Positions 18,278 through 26,843 of a DNA stretch of 64,000 bases are shown piece after piece. The position numbers and the translations under genes are program-made. The stretch comes from Bacillus sp. PAMC26568 (lineage in GTDB: Bacteria; Bacillota; Bacilli; Bacillales; Bacillaceae). Position 1 is the stretch's first letter. Each line of letters opens with the position of its first letter. The DNA lies in the NCBI RefSeq assembly GCF_014235785.1, contig NZ_CP060137.1, positions 2,728,001 through 2,792,000 on the forward strand. Reading direction: 5' to 3'. Under the pieces are notes generated by a model. The model was not told the origin of the DNA. It was given only the letters and a program-made list of their open reading frames with translations, and did not search any database.

Positions 18278-19257
18278 CAGCCTGCCTCCTTTACTTTTTC
18301 TTTTCCCTGTACTATCTTGCGGCGATTTATATACGTTTTTACAGAGTAATAGCTTCCAACAAGTCCTTTTGGATAGAAAAGCATAATTAACACAACAATC
18401 GGTCCAAAAATCAGCATTCTGTATTCTTCCAGGAATTGAAGGGATTGAGTAACAGATACAATTAAAAACGTACCAAGGATTGGGCCCGCCATTGTTCCAA
18501 TCCCTCCGACCAAAAGATACATCAGCATTTCAAATGTAACCGTAATGGCTGAGATGTCCGGTCCGAGAAAACGGATAAAGCCTGCATAAAGAGCACCCGC
18601 AAGCCCTGCAAAAAAAGCAGATAAAACAAATGCCAGCAGCTGATTTTTCATAATATTAATGCCGATAGTTTTTGAAAGATCTTCACTCCCCCGTATTGCG
18701 TGCAAAGTTCTTCCAAAAAGAGAATCTTTTATTCTCTTTACAACAAGAATGGTTCCAAGAAGGAAGAGCAAAATGAAGTAATATTGGGATTCAATTGTTT
18801 CAAACGTAATCGGTCCGATTGGCGCCGGAACAGGAATGCCGATAAGACCTCTGACTCCCCCGGTTACCTCATCCCATTTATCGATCGTCAGATAAATGAT
18901 AAATCCAACACACATCGTATAGATGGCAAAAAAGTGATGTCTTGTCCTAAGCGCAATCAAACCTATTAAGAAACTGAGTCCTGCCGTAACAGCTATAGAG
19001 GCAAGAAAAGCCAGCCAAAAATTCACTTGATAAGTAGCAGTCAATATCCCGAGAGTATATGCCCCTGCTGCAAAAAATCCGGCATGTGCAAGTGAGAGCT
19101 GACCAGTAAATCCAGAAATAATATTTAATCCGTAAACGGCAATGGACCAGATCATCACGAGAATGATGATTTGCTTATGGTAGTGATTTTGAGAGAGCAG
19201 CGGAAACAGAGCGGTGATCAGCAGTATGCCAAGAAGCAAAATTCTTTGAATCTTCAC
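18277..19257 (-). CDS. livM: LIV-type ABC transporter permease (LivM)
   Basis: A 326-residue polytopic membrane protein with about nine hydrophobic segments and the permease motif GFTGQLSLAHAGFFAAGAY near residue 50. The cytoplasmic coupling helix is GRTLHAIRGSEDLSKTIGIN, the EAA-like loop of LivM. The start is GTG at 19257, overlapping the livH stop. Forms the transmembrane channel with LivH. Confidence 0.92.
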   Translation of the reverse strand: MKIQRILLLGILLITALFPLLSQNHYHKQIIILVMIWSIAVYGLNIISGFTGQLSLAHAGFFAAGAYTLGILTATYQVNFWLAFLASIAVTAGLSFLIGLIALRTRHHFFAIYTMCVGFIIYLTIDKWDEVTGGVRGLIGIPVPAPIGPITFETIESQYYFILLFLLGTILVVKRIKDSLFGRTLHAIRGSEDLSKTIGINIMKNQLLAFVLSAFFAGLAGALYAGFIRFLGPDISAITVTFEMLMYLLVGGIGTMAGPILGTFLIVSVTQSLQFLEEYRMLIFGPIVVLIMLFYPKGLVGSYYSVKTYINRRKIVQGKEKVKEAG

Positions 19258-20120
19258 GTACTCGCCCCCTTTGAAAATAATCCTGTTGGCTTTATCGTTA
19301 AAATTGCCACTAAGAGAAGAAACGCAATCATATCTTTATAATCATTTGATAAATAGGTCGCGCCGAGACTTTCCGTCAATCCAAGGAGAAATCCTCCGAC
19401 AATCGCCCCTGGTATACTTCCCATTCCTCCGATGATGATAATGACAAAAGCTTTCATAATAACCAGGCTTCCCATCGTTGGAAAAACAAGATTAATAGGC
19501 GAAGCAAGTGTTGCGGCGGCAGAAGCAAGACCCGCTGCAATGGCGAATGTAAGCATGGCGACCATGTTTGCATTGATTCCTACTAAAAATGCCCCTTCCC
19601 TATTTTGCGACATGGCCACAATCGAGGCACCTGTCATTGTCTTTGTCAGGAAAAAATGCAGAGCAAGCATCAATAGAATGGAAGAAGCGACAATCAAGAT
19701 CCGCTGCTGTGTCAGGGTTAAGCCGAATACCTCCACGACTCCTGAAAATGGAGTTGGCATTTGTTTATAATCTGTGCCCCATATTAAATGTGCCAATGAT
19801 TCGAAAAAGAGCATAAGTCCGATGGCCGCAACCATAACTCTCATGGGGTTTACATTTCCTAAAAACTTAAAGACAAACTGTTCGCATAAAATGCCTAAAA
19901 CGGCAACTATGAGAATGGACAAAAACATGGCTGCCCAATAATTTATCCCGTATTGAGTCATAAACAACAGGCTCACATATGCGCCAATGGTATAAAACGA
20001 TCCGTGTGCGAAATTCGGAATATGAAGAATGCCAAATACGAGCGTCAATCCTAAAGCAACCAAACTGTAAACGCTTCCAATTGTGATTCCGTTAAATAAT
20101 TGCTGAAGTAATAGTTCCAT
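19254..20120 (-). CDS. livH: LIV-type ABC transporter permease (LivH)
   Basis: A 288-residue polytopic membrane protein opening with QQLFNGITIGSVYSLVALGL, the classic LivH N-terminus, and IPNFAHGSFYTIGAYV. The motif GGMGSIPGAIVGGFLLGLTES near residue 230 is also typical. The ATG at 20120 follows AAGGGGG. First gene of the livHMGF-substrate-binding protein operon. The 147-base gap upstream holds a terminator of the preceding operon and the presumed promoter; no TetR operator copy was seen there. Confidence 0.93.
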   Translation of the reverse strand: MELLLQQLFNGITIGSVYSLVALGLTLVFGILHIPNFAHGSFYTIGAYVSLLFMTQYGINYWAAMFLSILIVAVLGILCEQFVFKFLGNVNPMRVMVAAIGLMLFFESLAHLIWGTDYKQMPTPFSGVVEVFGLTLTQQRILIVASSILLMLALHFFLTKTMTGASIVAMSQNREGAFLVGINANMVAMLTFAIAAGLASAAATLASPINLVFPTMGSLVIMKAFVIIIIGGMGSIPGAIVGGFLLGLTESLGATYLSNDYKDMIAFLLLVAILTIKPTGLFSKGAST

Positions 20121-20226
20121 AGCGGGCCCCCTTACTTTTATTTTTGAAGTCTAAAAGCTTGATTGAAGTGAATACAGCAGCATATAGGCGGGATGATTAG
20201 AAGAATATGAAGAGTTACAAGTTGTT

Positions 20227-20262
20227 AAAAACGGGACCGTTTTATCTTGATCCGGCCCCGCT
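20227..20262 (-). terminator. Terminator of the beta-oxidation operon
   Basis: On the minus strand GCGGGGCCG...CGGTCCCGTTTTTAAC: a strong stem with one G-U pair and a T run. It starts just downstream of the quinone oxidoreductase stop and separates this operon from livH. Confidence 0.85.
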
Positions 20263-20267
20263 TCACC

Positions 20268-21251
20268 TTAAGGAACTAAGATCAGTTTTCCTTTTGTTTG
20301 TCTTCCCTGCAGCATCTGATGGACTTCTTTAGCGCTTTCTAGCGGATAGACTCCTCCGATTGTCAGCTTTATATCTCCATTTTGAAGAAAAGCAAGCAAT
20401 TCAGATAAACTTTGTAAATATAATTCTTTCTTTCTCATAATCTGCGGAAGGAAAAAGCCGATGACAGATAAATTTTGCGCCATGAGGGATGAAGGATAGA
20501 GCCGTGATTGTTCACCGCTTGCCACTCCATAAATAACAAGCCTTCCAAAAGGTGCCATACAGGATAATGTTTTTCTGAATACATCTCCCCCAGCCATTTC
20601 AAGAGCTACATCAACGCCTTTTCCGCCAGTTAGCTGCAGAACCTCTTTTTCCCAGCCTTCTTGTGTATAATCAACGGCAGCGTCCGCACCCATTTCAAGG
20701 GCAAGGCTGCGTTTTTCTGGTGTGCTTGCCGTTGCGATTACTATAGAAGCTCCAAACAGCTTTGCAAGCTGTACGGCTATCGTCCCTACGCCGCCGGCTG
20801 CTGCATGAATCAGCACTGTTTCCCCTTGTTCAATGCGTCCCATTGTCTTTAAAATGTGATACGCACTTAATCCTTGCAGGGGAAGTGAGACAGCTTGTTT
20901 TACATCCACACCTTCTGGAATGGGAATTAAACCTTTTTCATCTGCAACTGTGAATTCTGCATATCCTGTTGACCGGCTTGACCCAAGGAGCGTGACCACT
21001 TTATCTCCTTTTTTAAAACGGGAAGCATCACTTCCGATTTCTACTACCGTCCCGGCAACCTCTGCACCTGGGACAAACGGAAGCGGTGTATCGATGACAT
21101 ATTGTCCTTCTCTTCGGGCTGTATCTGCATAATTAACGCCAATAGCCTCTATTTTAATTAAAACTTCTTTTGCTGCAGGTGCAGGAACCTCAAGCTCTAC
21201 CATTTTTAATACTTCAGGACCGCCGTACTTTTCTAATTGAATCGCTCTCAT
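20268..21251 (-). CDS. Zinc-type NADPH:quinone oxidoreductase / enoyl reductase (MDR family)
   Basis: A 327-residue medium-chain dehydrogenase/reductase. NADPH-binding motif AAAGGVGTIAVQLAK near residue 150 and the N-terminal YGGPEVLKMVELEVP are of the quinone oxidoreductase (QorA) class. The catalytic zinc cysteines are absent, so a quinone or 2-enoyl-CoA reductase role is more likely than an alcohol dehydrogenase. The ATG at 21251 behind AAGGGAAG is used; a GTG at 21260 overlapping the upstream stop is an alternative start. Last gene of the operon; could reduce unsaturated acyl-CoA intermediates. Confidence 0.87.
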   Translation of the reverse strand: MRAIQLEKYGGPEVLKMVELEVPAPAAKEVLIKIEAIGVNYADTARREGQYVIDTPLPFVPGAEVAGTVVEIGSDASRFKKGDKVVTLLGSSRSTGYAEFTVADEKGLIPIPEGVDVKQAVSLPLQGLSAYHILKTMGRIEQGETVLIHAAAGGVGTIAVQLAKLFGASIVIATASTPEKRSLALEMGADAAVDYTQEGWEKEVLQLTGGKGVDVALEMAGGDVFRKTLSCMAPFGRLVIYGVASGEQSRLYPSSLMAQNLSVIGFFLPQIMRKKELYLQSLSELLAFLQNGDIKLTIGGVYPLESAKEVHQMLQGRQTKGKLILVP

Positions 21252-21256
21252 TTTTA

Positions 21257-22030
21257 TCACTTCCCTTGAAAGACTGGTTTGCGTTTATCTTTAAATGCAT
21301 GAATGCCTTCTTGATGATCCTCTGTTGAAATCATCAGCGTTTGGGCAATACGTTCTTGTTCCAAAATTTCATCTAAATTTGAAGTGGCAGAGGAATTTAT
21401 GATTTTTTTCATCATTCCATAGGCTTTGATTGGTCCTTGTGAAAGCTTATGGGCATAAGAAATGGCTTCATCTTTAAGCTGCTCTGCTGGCACAGTTTTG
21501 TTGACGATTCCATATTCAAGTGCTTGATTTGCAGTGATCGGCTCAGCATTGAAAAATAGCTGTTTAGCTTTATATGGACCAATAATGCGGGGAAGAAAAT
21601 ACAATCCTCCTCCATCGGAAATCAGACCGACTTGAGAAAAGCTCATGACAAATTTGCTGTCCACTGCTGCTAAAATCTGATCGCAAGCAAGTGCCAAGTT
21701 AAAGGCTGCTCCTGCTGCAAAACCATGAACGGCCGCAATAATTGGTTTTTCTAACGTACTGAAAGCATTGATGCATTCATTTAAACGTCCAATATGATCA
21801 TATACATGCTGTCCATTTGCTTCTCCCATTGTTTTCACATCACCGCCTGCACTGAATGACCTGCCCGATCCGCTTAATACAACAACCCGCACACTGTCAT
21901 CCTGCTTCGCATTGTTAATTTCCTTTGTCAGTGAATGAATCATTTCTGCACTGAAAGCGTTCAGCCTGTCAGGACGATTCAATGTCAATAATAATACACT
22001 TCCATTTTTTTCAACCAATAAATCACTCAT
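21257..22030 (-). CDS. Enoyl-CoA hydratase/isomerase
   Basis: A 257-residue crotonase-fold protein. Oxyanion-hole motifs SFSAGGDVKTMGEA near residue 60 and VHGFAAGAAFNLALACD near 100 are present. At the second catalytic position it reads SDGGGLYFLPRIIG, with Asp in place of the hydratase Glu, so an isomerase or hydrolase function is possible. Followed by IKAYGMMKKII and the C-terminal EGIHAFKDKRKPVF. One of two crotonase genes in the operon. Confidence 0.87.
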   Translation of the reverse strand: MSDLLVEKNGSVLLLTLNRPDRLNAFSAEMIHSLTKEINNAKQDDSVRVVVLSGSGRSFSAGGDVKTMGEANGQHVYDHIGRLNECINAFSTLEKPIIAAVHGFAAGAAFNLALACDQILAAVDSKFVMSFSQVGLISDGGGLYFLPRIIGPYKAKQLFFNAEPITANQALEYGIVNKTVPAEQLKDEAISYAHKLSQGPIKAYGMMKKIINSSATSNLDEILEQERIAQTLMISTEDHQEGIHAFKDKRKPVFQGK

Positions 22031-22049
22031 ATTAATTTCCTCCTATTCA

Positions 22050-22829
22050 TCATGTAATAAGCCAGCCGCCGTCAGCAAGCAGATCAGAACCTGTCATATA
22101 AGAAGCTTCATGTGAAGCCGCAAAAGCAATGATGTTTGCAATTTCCTCCGGCTTTCCGACACGTTTAAGAGCCGTATTTCGTTTAATTGCTTCTGTAAAC
22201 CGCTCGTTCTGAAGTCCTTTTTCAGTCAGCGGAGTTTCGATAAACCCTGGTGAAACAGAGTTGACTCTAATCCCATATGGGGCGAACTCATATGCAAGTG
22301 CTCTTGTAAAATTAATAACTGCCGCTTTGGCTGAACTGTAATGCGGAATTTCTGCACCTGCTTTGTGTCCTGATAGGGAGGCAACATTCACAATGGCTCT
22401 GTTTGCAATATGATCTGCACTTTTTTCCACCATGTATCCTCCCAAGGATTTCGAAACAAGAAACACACTTTTCAGATTCACATTTTGGACAAAGTCCCAT
22501 TGCTCTGCTGAAGTTTCCATGATTCTGGAATGCACGGAGCCTCCCGCATTGTTCACTAGCACATGTAAATTGCCAAACTGCTCCTTAACGAATGCTGCAA
22601 GAGCTTCAACATCTTCCTGATTGGTTACATCAGCTGGAAACGGAAAGGCTGTCTTCTGCGCAGACATTTCATTTAACTCATCTGCAGCTGTTGATAGCTT
22701 CTCTTTATTTCTGCCGACTAAAACAACTTGAGCACCCTCTTGTATAAGTCTCCTCGAGGTTTCTTTTCCTATCCCGCTTCCTGCTCCAGTCACTACAGCG
22801 ATTTGCGTATCAAACCTCACTCTATTCAC
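22050..22829 (-). CDS. Short-chain dehydrogenase/reductase
   Basis: A 259-residue classical SDR. Cofactor motif TGAGSGIGKETSRRL near residue 16, NNAGG, catalytic Ser in VASLSGHKAG and the YSSAKAA active-site YxxxK, with the C-terminal ASYMTGSDLLADGGW typical of FabG-like enzymes. The Arg-rich VLVGRNKEKL suggests NADP. The start is GTG at 22829; a second GTG at residue 4 is possible. Likely an alcohol or 3-hydroxyacyl oxidation step in the island. Confidence 0.87.
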   Translation of the reverse strand: MNRVRFDTQIAVVTGAGSGIGKETSRRLIQEGAQVVLVGRNKEKLSTAADELNEMSAQKTAFPFPADVTNQEDVEALAAFVKEQFGNLHVLVNNAGGSVHSRIMETSAEQWDFVQNVNLKSVFLVSKSLGGYMVEKSADHIANRAIVNVASLSGHKAGAEIPHYSSAKAAVINFTRALAYEFAPYGIRVNSVSPGFIETPLTEKGLQNERFTEAIKRNTALKRVGKPEEIANIIAFAASHEASYMTGSDLLADGGWLIT

Positions 22830-22848
22830 TTCCTTTCCATTTCATTTT

Positions 22849-23598
22849 TCATTCTCGGACGACTCTCACACTGGCTGTACTGAGGTTAATTAGCTCATCC
22901 CCTTTTAGTACTGGAATGATATCGAAACAGTCTCTCCTGCAAATAAAATGGATTTCCTCTTCAAAACCATGTTTTTTTAACATTTGCCCTACCCGTGACT
23001 GAGAGAGGATGTGAAACGGATCCTGATGATTTCCCTCATAAAATAGTTTTGCGGTTCTTGCAGAATCACTCAGCTCAAAGTCCAGTTCTAAGGTTAATAG
23101 ACTAATTAAATAGCCAGCGCCATAGAAGTCTTCTAAGCTAAATAAGCCAGAAGATCCCGAGCAAACAATAATGATTGTCTCATTTTCATTTTCTGTGATC
23201 AGCTGGTCAGAAATAGCACGTGCATTCAATAGAGAACATGCATATACCTTTAGGCTTGGACTGCTCTTATGAATGGCAACCGTTCCATTTGTTGTAGAAA
23301 GAATCACTTTTTTTCCGGCTGCTGCCTCTTTCAGGCTTGATGGATTAGGATCAAGAAAGCCTTCAATCGTTTTCCCTTCATACTCACCTACTAGAATGTA
23401 TTCTTCCTTTTTTAATAGATTGGCACGCTTCTTTGCATGCGCTGCATCTAAAATAGGTATGACCGATACGGCACCGTGATGAAGAACTGTTGTAATTGCT
23501 GATGTTGCCAGCAGCACATCAAATACAACAGCTGTTTTCCCCTCCATCTTTAGAGGATCAATTTCTTCTTTTCGAGTAACAACATGTATTTTCCTCAT
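22849..23598 (-). CDS. ComB-family phosphatase (2-phosphosulfolactate phosphatase-like)
   Basis: A 249-residue member of the ComB family. Motifs are VVFDVLLATSAITTVL near residue 28, GEYEGKTIEGFLDPNPSS (substrate loop) and VILSTTNGTVA. ComB removes phosphate from 2-phosphosulfolactate in coenzyme M and sulfolactate synthesis, but neither pathway has other members here. The gene begins two bases after the stop of an ACAD11-type acyl-CoA kinase gene, so a phospho-hydroxyacyl substrate is a reasonable alternative (inference). The ATG at 23598 behind AAGGA is preferred over a TTG at 23604. Confidence 0.83.
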   Translation of the reverse strand: MRKIHVVTRKEEIDPLKMEGKTAVVFDVLLATSAITTVLHHGAVSVIPILDAAHAKKRANLLKKEEYILVGEYEGKTIEGFLDPNPSSLKEAAAGKKVILSTTNGTVAIHKSSPSLKVYACSLLNARAISDQLITENENETIIIVCSGSSGLFSLEDFYGAGYLISLLTLELDFELSDSARTAKLFYEGNHQDPFHILSQSRVGQMLKKHGFEEEIHFICRRDCFDIIPVLKGDELINLSTASVRVVRE

Positions 23599-23600
23599 GA

Positions 23601-24656
23601 TCAATCCTTATGTGCCATGCTAAAAGCATGCTGTATCAGAATTTCTGTAAAAGGACCAAAACGTGCAAACCGCTGATCATTTGTCTGTCCCTTTTTAAAG
23701 CGATAATAGATTTGCTGACAAATCACCGCTAATTTGAATGTTGCAAATGTTGTGTAATAATGAATGTTTGACACATCTCTGCCGCTTTTTCGGGCATAGC
23801 TTTCGATAAACTGTTCTCTCGTATAGAATTTCCCATTTGTAGTAATCGAAGGTTTGCCCATCCCGTATTTGAGAGGTTCCGGATCATCCTCTTCCATCCA
23901 ATAGCTCATGGCAGCACCAAGATCTGCCAGCGGATCTCCGATGGTTGTCATTTCCCAATCAAACAAACCTGTCATCTCTTTTAAATCCGATGTAAATAAG
24001 GAATTATTTAATTTATAGTCATAATGGATGACAGCAGGCTCCCCCGAAACCGGAAGATTGTTCTGCAGCCATTTTGTCAGCAGCTCAACTTCATAAATTT
24101 CATCTGTTTTCGCTTTATGATATCGGCCAATCCAGCCATGCACTTGTCTCTCCATAAATCCCTCAGGTTTGCTTATTTGTTCAAGTACAGTTCCCCGGTA
24201 AGGCACAGCATGGAGCTTGACAAGTGTTTCAACCATTTTTTCTGAGAGTGCAGAGCCAATTTCATCCGTACAAACCATACCGCCTGGAAGCTCTGTATCT
24301 ACCAGGATGCCATGTCTTCTTTCCATTACGAAAAATGGACTTCCAACGATTGAAGGGTTATCGTTAAAAAGATAAGGCTTTGGAGCCAATGGAAAAAGGG
24401 GATGCAGTGCTTTTAATATGCTGAATTCTCTTTCCATATCATGTGCCTTGGCTGCAACCGGACCGAGCGGCGGTCTTCTTAAGACAGCTTCCCATTCTCC
24501 GATTTTCAGTGCATACGTTAAATTTGAAGCGCCTGTCCCAAATTGTTTGATTTGCAATCGGCCAGAGGGCAGTGAAGCCAATTCACTTCTTAAAAATGCT
24601 TCTAGAGTCACAAGATCCAGCTCTTCTCCAGCACGTACGGGTATGATTTGAGACAT
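23601..24656 (-). CDS. APH-fold phosphotransferase, ACAD10/11 kinase-domain type
   Basis: A 351-residue aminoglycoside-phosphotransferase/choline-kinase-fold enzyme. Seen are LQIKQFGTGASNLTYAL and VLRRPPLG (nucleotide-binding lobe), the Brenner motif HYDYKLNN (HxDxxxxN) near residue 210 and the DFG-equivalent GLFDWEMTTIGDPLADLG. It resembles the N-terminal kinase domain of eukaryotic ACAD10/11 and bacterial LvaA, which phosphorylate the 4-hydroxyl of 4-hydroxyacyl-CoA (family knowledge). The partner dehydrogenase gene lies in the same island. It is not expected to confer antibiotic resistance. Fourth gene in its operon. Confidence 0.88.
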   Translation of the reverse strand: MSQIIPVRAGEELDLVTLEAFLRSELASLPSGRLQIKQFGTGASNLTYALKIGEWEAVLRRPPLGPVAAKAHDMEREFSILKALHPLFPLAPKPYLFNDNPSIVGSPFFVMERRHGILVDTELPGGMVCTDEIGSALSEKMVETLVKLHAVPYRGTVLEQISKPEGFMERQVHGWIGRYHKAKTDEIYEVELLTKWLQNNLPVSGEPAVIHYDYKLNNSLFTSDLKEMTGLFDWEMTTIGDPLADLGAAMSYWMEEDDPEPLKYGMGKPSITTNGKFYTREQFIESYARKSGRDVSNIHYYTTFATFKLAVICQQIYYRFKKGQTNDQRFARFGPFTEILIQHAFSMAHKD

Positions 24657-24682
24657 CGAATCACCTCTTTTTTTTAAAAAAT

Positions 24683-25090
24683 TCAGATATTAAAAGATGC
24701 AGCATACTGTCGTAATTTATCTTTCAAAACAGCGGGCATTGCTTCACTTTCCTGTGTCTTGAAATTAAATGTGACGATAACCGCTTCCCCTTCTGCAATG
24801 AGCTGCCCAGTTTGCTGTTCAACAATCTCATGAGAAAGAGTAAAGCTTTTATTGCCGATCTTATGGACCGCTGTTTTAATGATTAGATGCTGATTAAAAT
24901 AAGCCTGACCGCGAAAATCACACGTTGCTCTTGCTAAAATGAATGGCCAATCGCCGGTGGACATCGAATAGCCGAGAGCCTCAAAAAATTGCACACGGGC
25001 ATCCTCTAAATAAATAAAATAGCTCGTATTATTCACATGACCCAGCGCATCCGTTTCACAAAATCTTACTCTCATAAGAGCTTCATGCAT
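24683..25090 (-). CDS. Acyl-CoA thioesterase, 4-hydroxybenzoyl-CoA thioesterase (YbgC) type
   Basis: A 135-residue hot-dog fold thioesterase. The signature is VRFCETDALGHVNNTSYFIY at residues 6-25, with catalytic Asp in TDALGHVNN. It cleaves acyl-CoA esters to free acid and CoA, perhaps to rescue CoA from dead-end intermediates. Seventeen bases separate it from the enoyl-CoA hydratase and 26 from the kinase gene, so it is co-transcribed. Confidence 0.9.
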   Translation of the reverse strand: MHEALMRVRFCETDALGHVNNTSYFIYLEDARVQFFEALGYSMSTGDWPFILARATCDFRGQAYFNQHLIIKTAVHKIGNKSFTLSHEIVEQQTGQLIAEGEAVIVTFNFKTQESEAMPAVLKDKLRQYAASFNI

Positions 25091-25106
25091 GGATCAATCC
25101 CACTCC

Positions 25107-25889
25107 TTATCTATGGCTGAAAGCTGGCTTTCTTTTTTCAATAAAAGCTTGTACGCCTTCCTTAATATCTTCTGTCTGAAACACCTCTTCAAACAGGCCT
25201 GCTTCAAGGTCAAGACCATTCAGAAGGGTGCTGTTTAATCCCTCATCTACTGCTTTTTTGATTTTAGAAAGTGCCGGCAGGGAATGACGGCTGATGCGGT
25301 TAGCCAGTTCAATCGCTTTTTGAATCCCTTCGCCTTTTGGGACGACAGACCCGACAAGACCTAATCGTTCCGCTTCCCTTGCATCAATAGGATCGCCTGT
25401 GAACATCATTTCTTTTGCTTTAGCATCACCGACAATGCGCGGAAGCCTTTGAGTTCCGCCTCCTCCGGGGAATAATCCAAGCTTGATTTCAGGCAATCCG
25501 ATTTGAGCATGCTCTTCCGCAATTCTAAGATCACACGTTAATGCCAGCTCACAGCCCCCTCCAAATGTTAATCCGTTTAAAACGGCAATGGTCGGCTTTG
25601 GAAATTGATCAATTTCATTTAAAAAGGCATGTCCTTCCAAGAAATTGGCCTTGATTCCTTTTTTGCCGATAAGCTGCGGAAATTCCTTAATATCTGCTCC
25701 TGCCATAAATGCTTTTTCTCCTGCACCAGTTAAAATCACTGTGACAACTTCACTGTCCTCTTTTAATGCCCGAAAGCATTCTTTCAGCTCTCGTGTTACT
25801 TGCTGATTCATGACGTTTAATGGAGGATTGTTAATTGTGATAATTGCAATTGAACCATTTTTATCTGCAGTTACCAGTTTATTTATCAT
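25107..25889 (-). CDS. Enoyl-CoA hydratase
   Basis: A 260-residue crotonase with both catalytic glutamates in place: the LNGLTFGGGCELALTCD oxyanion/Glu motif near residue 105 and LPEIKLGLFPGGGGTQRLPR near 133. Also KAFMAGADIKEF (substrate binding) and the C-terminal EGVQAFIEKRKPAF. Hydrates trans-2-enoyl-CoA to 3-hydroxyacyl-CoA in beta-oxidation. Its start overlaps the 3-hydroxyacyl-CoA dehydrogenase stop by four bases (ATGA). Confidence 0.94.
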   Translation of the reverse strand: MINKLVTADKNGSIAIITINNPPLNVMNQQVTRELKECFRALKEDSEVVTVILTGAGEKAFMAGADIKEFPQLIGKKGIKANFLEGHAFLNEIDQFPKPTIAVLNGLTFGGGCELALTCDLRIAEEHAQIGLPEIKLGLFPGGGGTQRLPRIVGDAKAKEMMFTGDPIDAREAERLGLVGSVVPKGEGIQKAIELANRISRHSLPALSKIKKAVDEGLNSTLLNGLDLEAGLFEEVFQTEDIKEGVQAFIEKRKPAFSHR

Positions 25890-26770
25890 TTTTTCACCTC
25901 TTCTTTTTTATACTCATACCAGCCTTTACCGGTTTTTCTTCCAAGCTCACCTTGTCTTACTTTTTGCTCGATGCATGCAAACGGCTTATCAGCTGGATCC
26001 CCTGATTCCGCAAAGCGCTGCTGCATCACAAAATAGCCGACATCTATTCCTGATAAATCCATTAATTCAAATGGACCGATTGGATGATTTAAAGCTTTTC
26101 GGCAAATGATGTCAATATCTTCAAAGCTTGCATATCCCTCTTCATAAAGGAACACAGCTTCTCTTTGCAAGGCGCCTAAAATACGATTTGCGATAAATCC
26201 TGAAATCTCTTTATTTAACAATACAGCGGTTCGGTTAATGGTTTCACATACATTCATCGTCAATTCTGCTGTTTCCCTGGATGTCTGCTCACTCATCACA
26301 ACTTCTACACAATCCATGACAAGCGGAGGGAAAAAGAAATGCATGTTAACCACTTTATCCTGTCGGCTTGTGGCGTCTGCAATCAAAGAATTAACAATAG
26401 TCGAGCTATTTGAAGCTAAAATGGCGTGCGGCTTTGAAAGCATATCCAATTTCGCAAACAGTTCTCTCTTTACATCAAGTTTTTCAACGACTGCTTCGAT
26501 AATAAAATCCGCTTGACCTGCAGCTTGTTCTAATGAAGTTGTGAATGTCAGCCTTCCAAAAGCGGCTTTTTTAGCTTCTTCTGTCAGCTTGGATTTTTTT
26601 ACCCACTTATCCATAATGGAATGCAGTGTTGCCTTGGCCTTTTCTAAAGCGCTCTCATGAATATCCTGAATGGCTGTTTCATAGCCTCCGAGTGCGCAAA
26701 GCATAGCAATTTGATGACCCATTTGGCCCGCTCCGATGACGGCTATTTGCTGAATATCTTCTTTCTTCAT
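25886..26770 (-). CDS. 3-hydroxyacyl-CoA (3-hydroxybutyryl-CoA) dehydrogenase
   Basis: A 294-residue NAD-dependent dehydrogenase of the Hbd/PaaH type. Rossmann motif VIGAGQMGHQIAMLCALGG at residue 11, VNMHFFFPPLVMDCVEVV (catalytic His region) and GFIANRILGALQREAVFL, followed by NHPIGPFELMDLSGIDVG. Oxidises 3-hydroxyacyl-CoA to 3-oxoacyl-CoA. It heads the eight-gene operon that runs to the quinone oxidoreductase, with a TetR-type operator just upstream. Confidence 0.94.
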   Translation of the reverse strand: MKKEDIQQIAVIGAGQMGHQIAMLCALGGYETAIQDIHESALEKAKATLHSIMDKWVKKSKLTEEAKKAAFGRLTFTTSLEQAAGQADFIIEAVVEKLDVKRELFAKLDMLSKPHAILASNSSTIVNSLIADATSRQDKVVNMHFFFPPLVMDCVEVVMSEQTSRETAELTMNVCETINRTAVLLNKEISGFIANRILGALQREAVFLYEEGYASFEDIDIICRKALNHPIGPFELMDLSGIDVGYFVMQQRFAESGDPADKPFACIEQKVRQGELGRKTGKGWYEYKKEEVKK

Positions 26771-26785
26771 GATTATCCTCCCCTG

Positions 26786-26809
26786 ACTACTAACCAGTCG
26801 GTATGTTTT
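26786..26809. promoter_or_regulatory. Putative TetR operator upstream of the 3-hydroxyacyl-CoA dehydrogenase operon
   Basis: TACTAACCAGTCGGTATGT, an imperfect dyad nearly identical to TACTAACCGGTTGGTATGT at 33110-33130. It lies between the tetR stop and the operon start, 16 bases or more upstream of the ATG. Confidence 0.72.
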
Positions 26810-26814
26810 AGGTA

Positions 26815-26843
26815 AAGAAATCCCCGTAAACGGAAATTTCTTA
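26815..26843 (-). terminator. Terminator of tetR
   Basis: On the minus strand AAGAAATTTCCG...GGGGATTTCTT: a stem with a short T-rich end directly after the tetR stop. Confidence 0.6.

Noticed and set aside
23601-24656. Aminoglycoside resistance gene
   Set aside because: Although of APH fold, sequence and context fit the ACAD10/11 kinase group within a catabolic operon.
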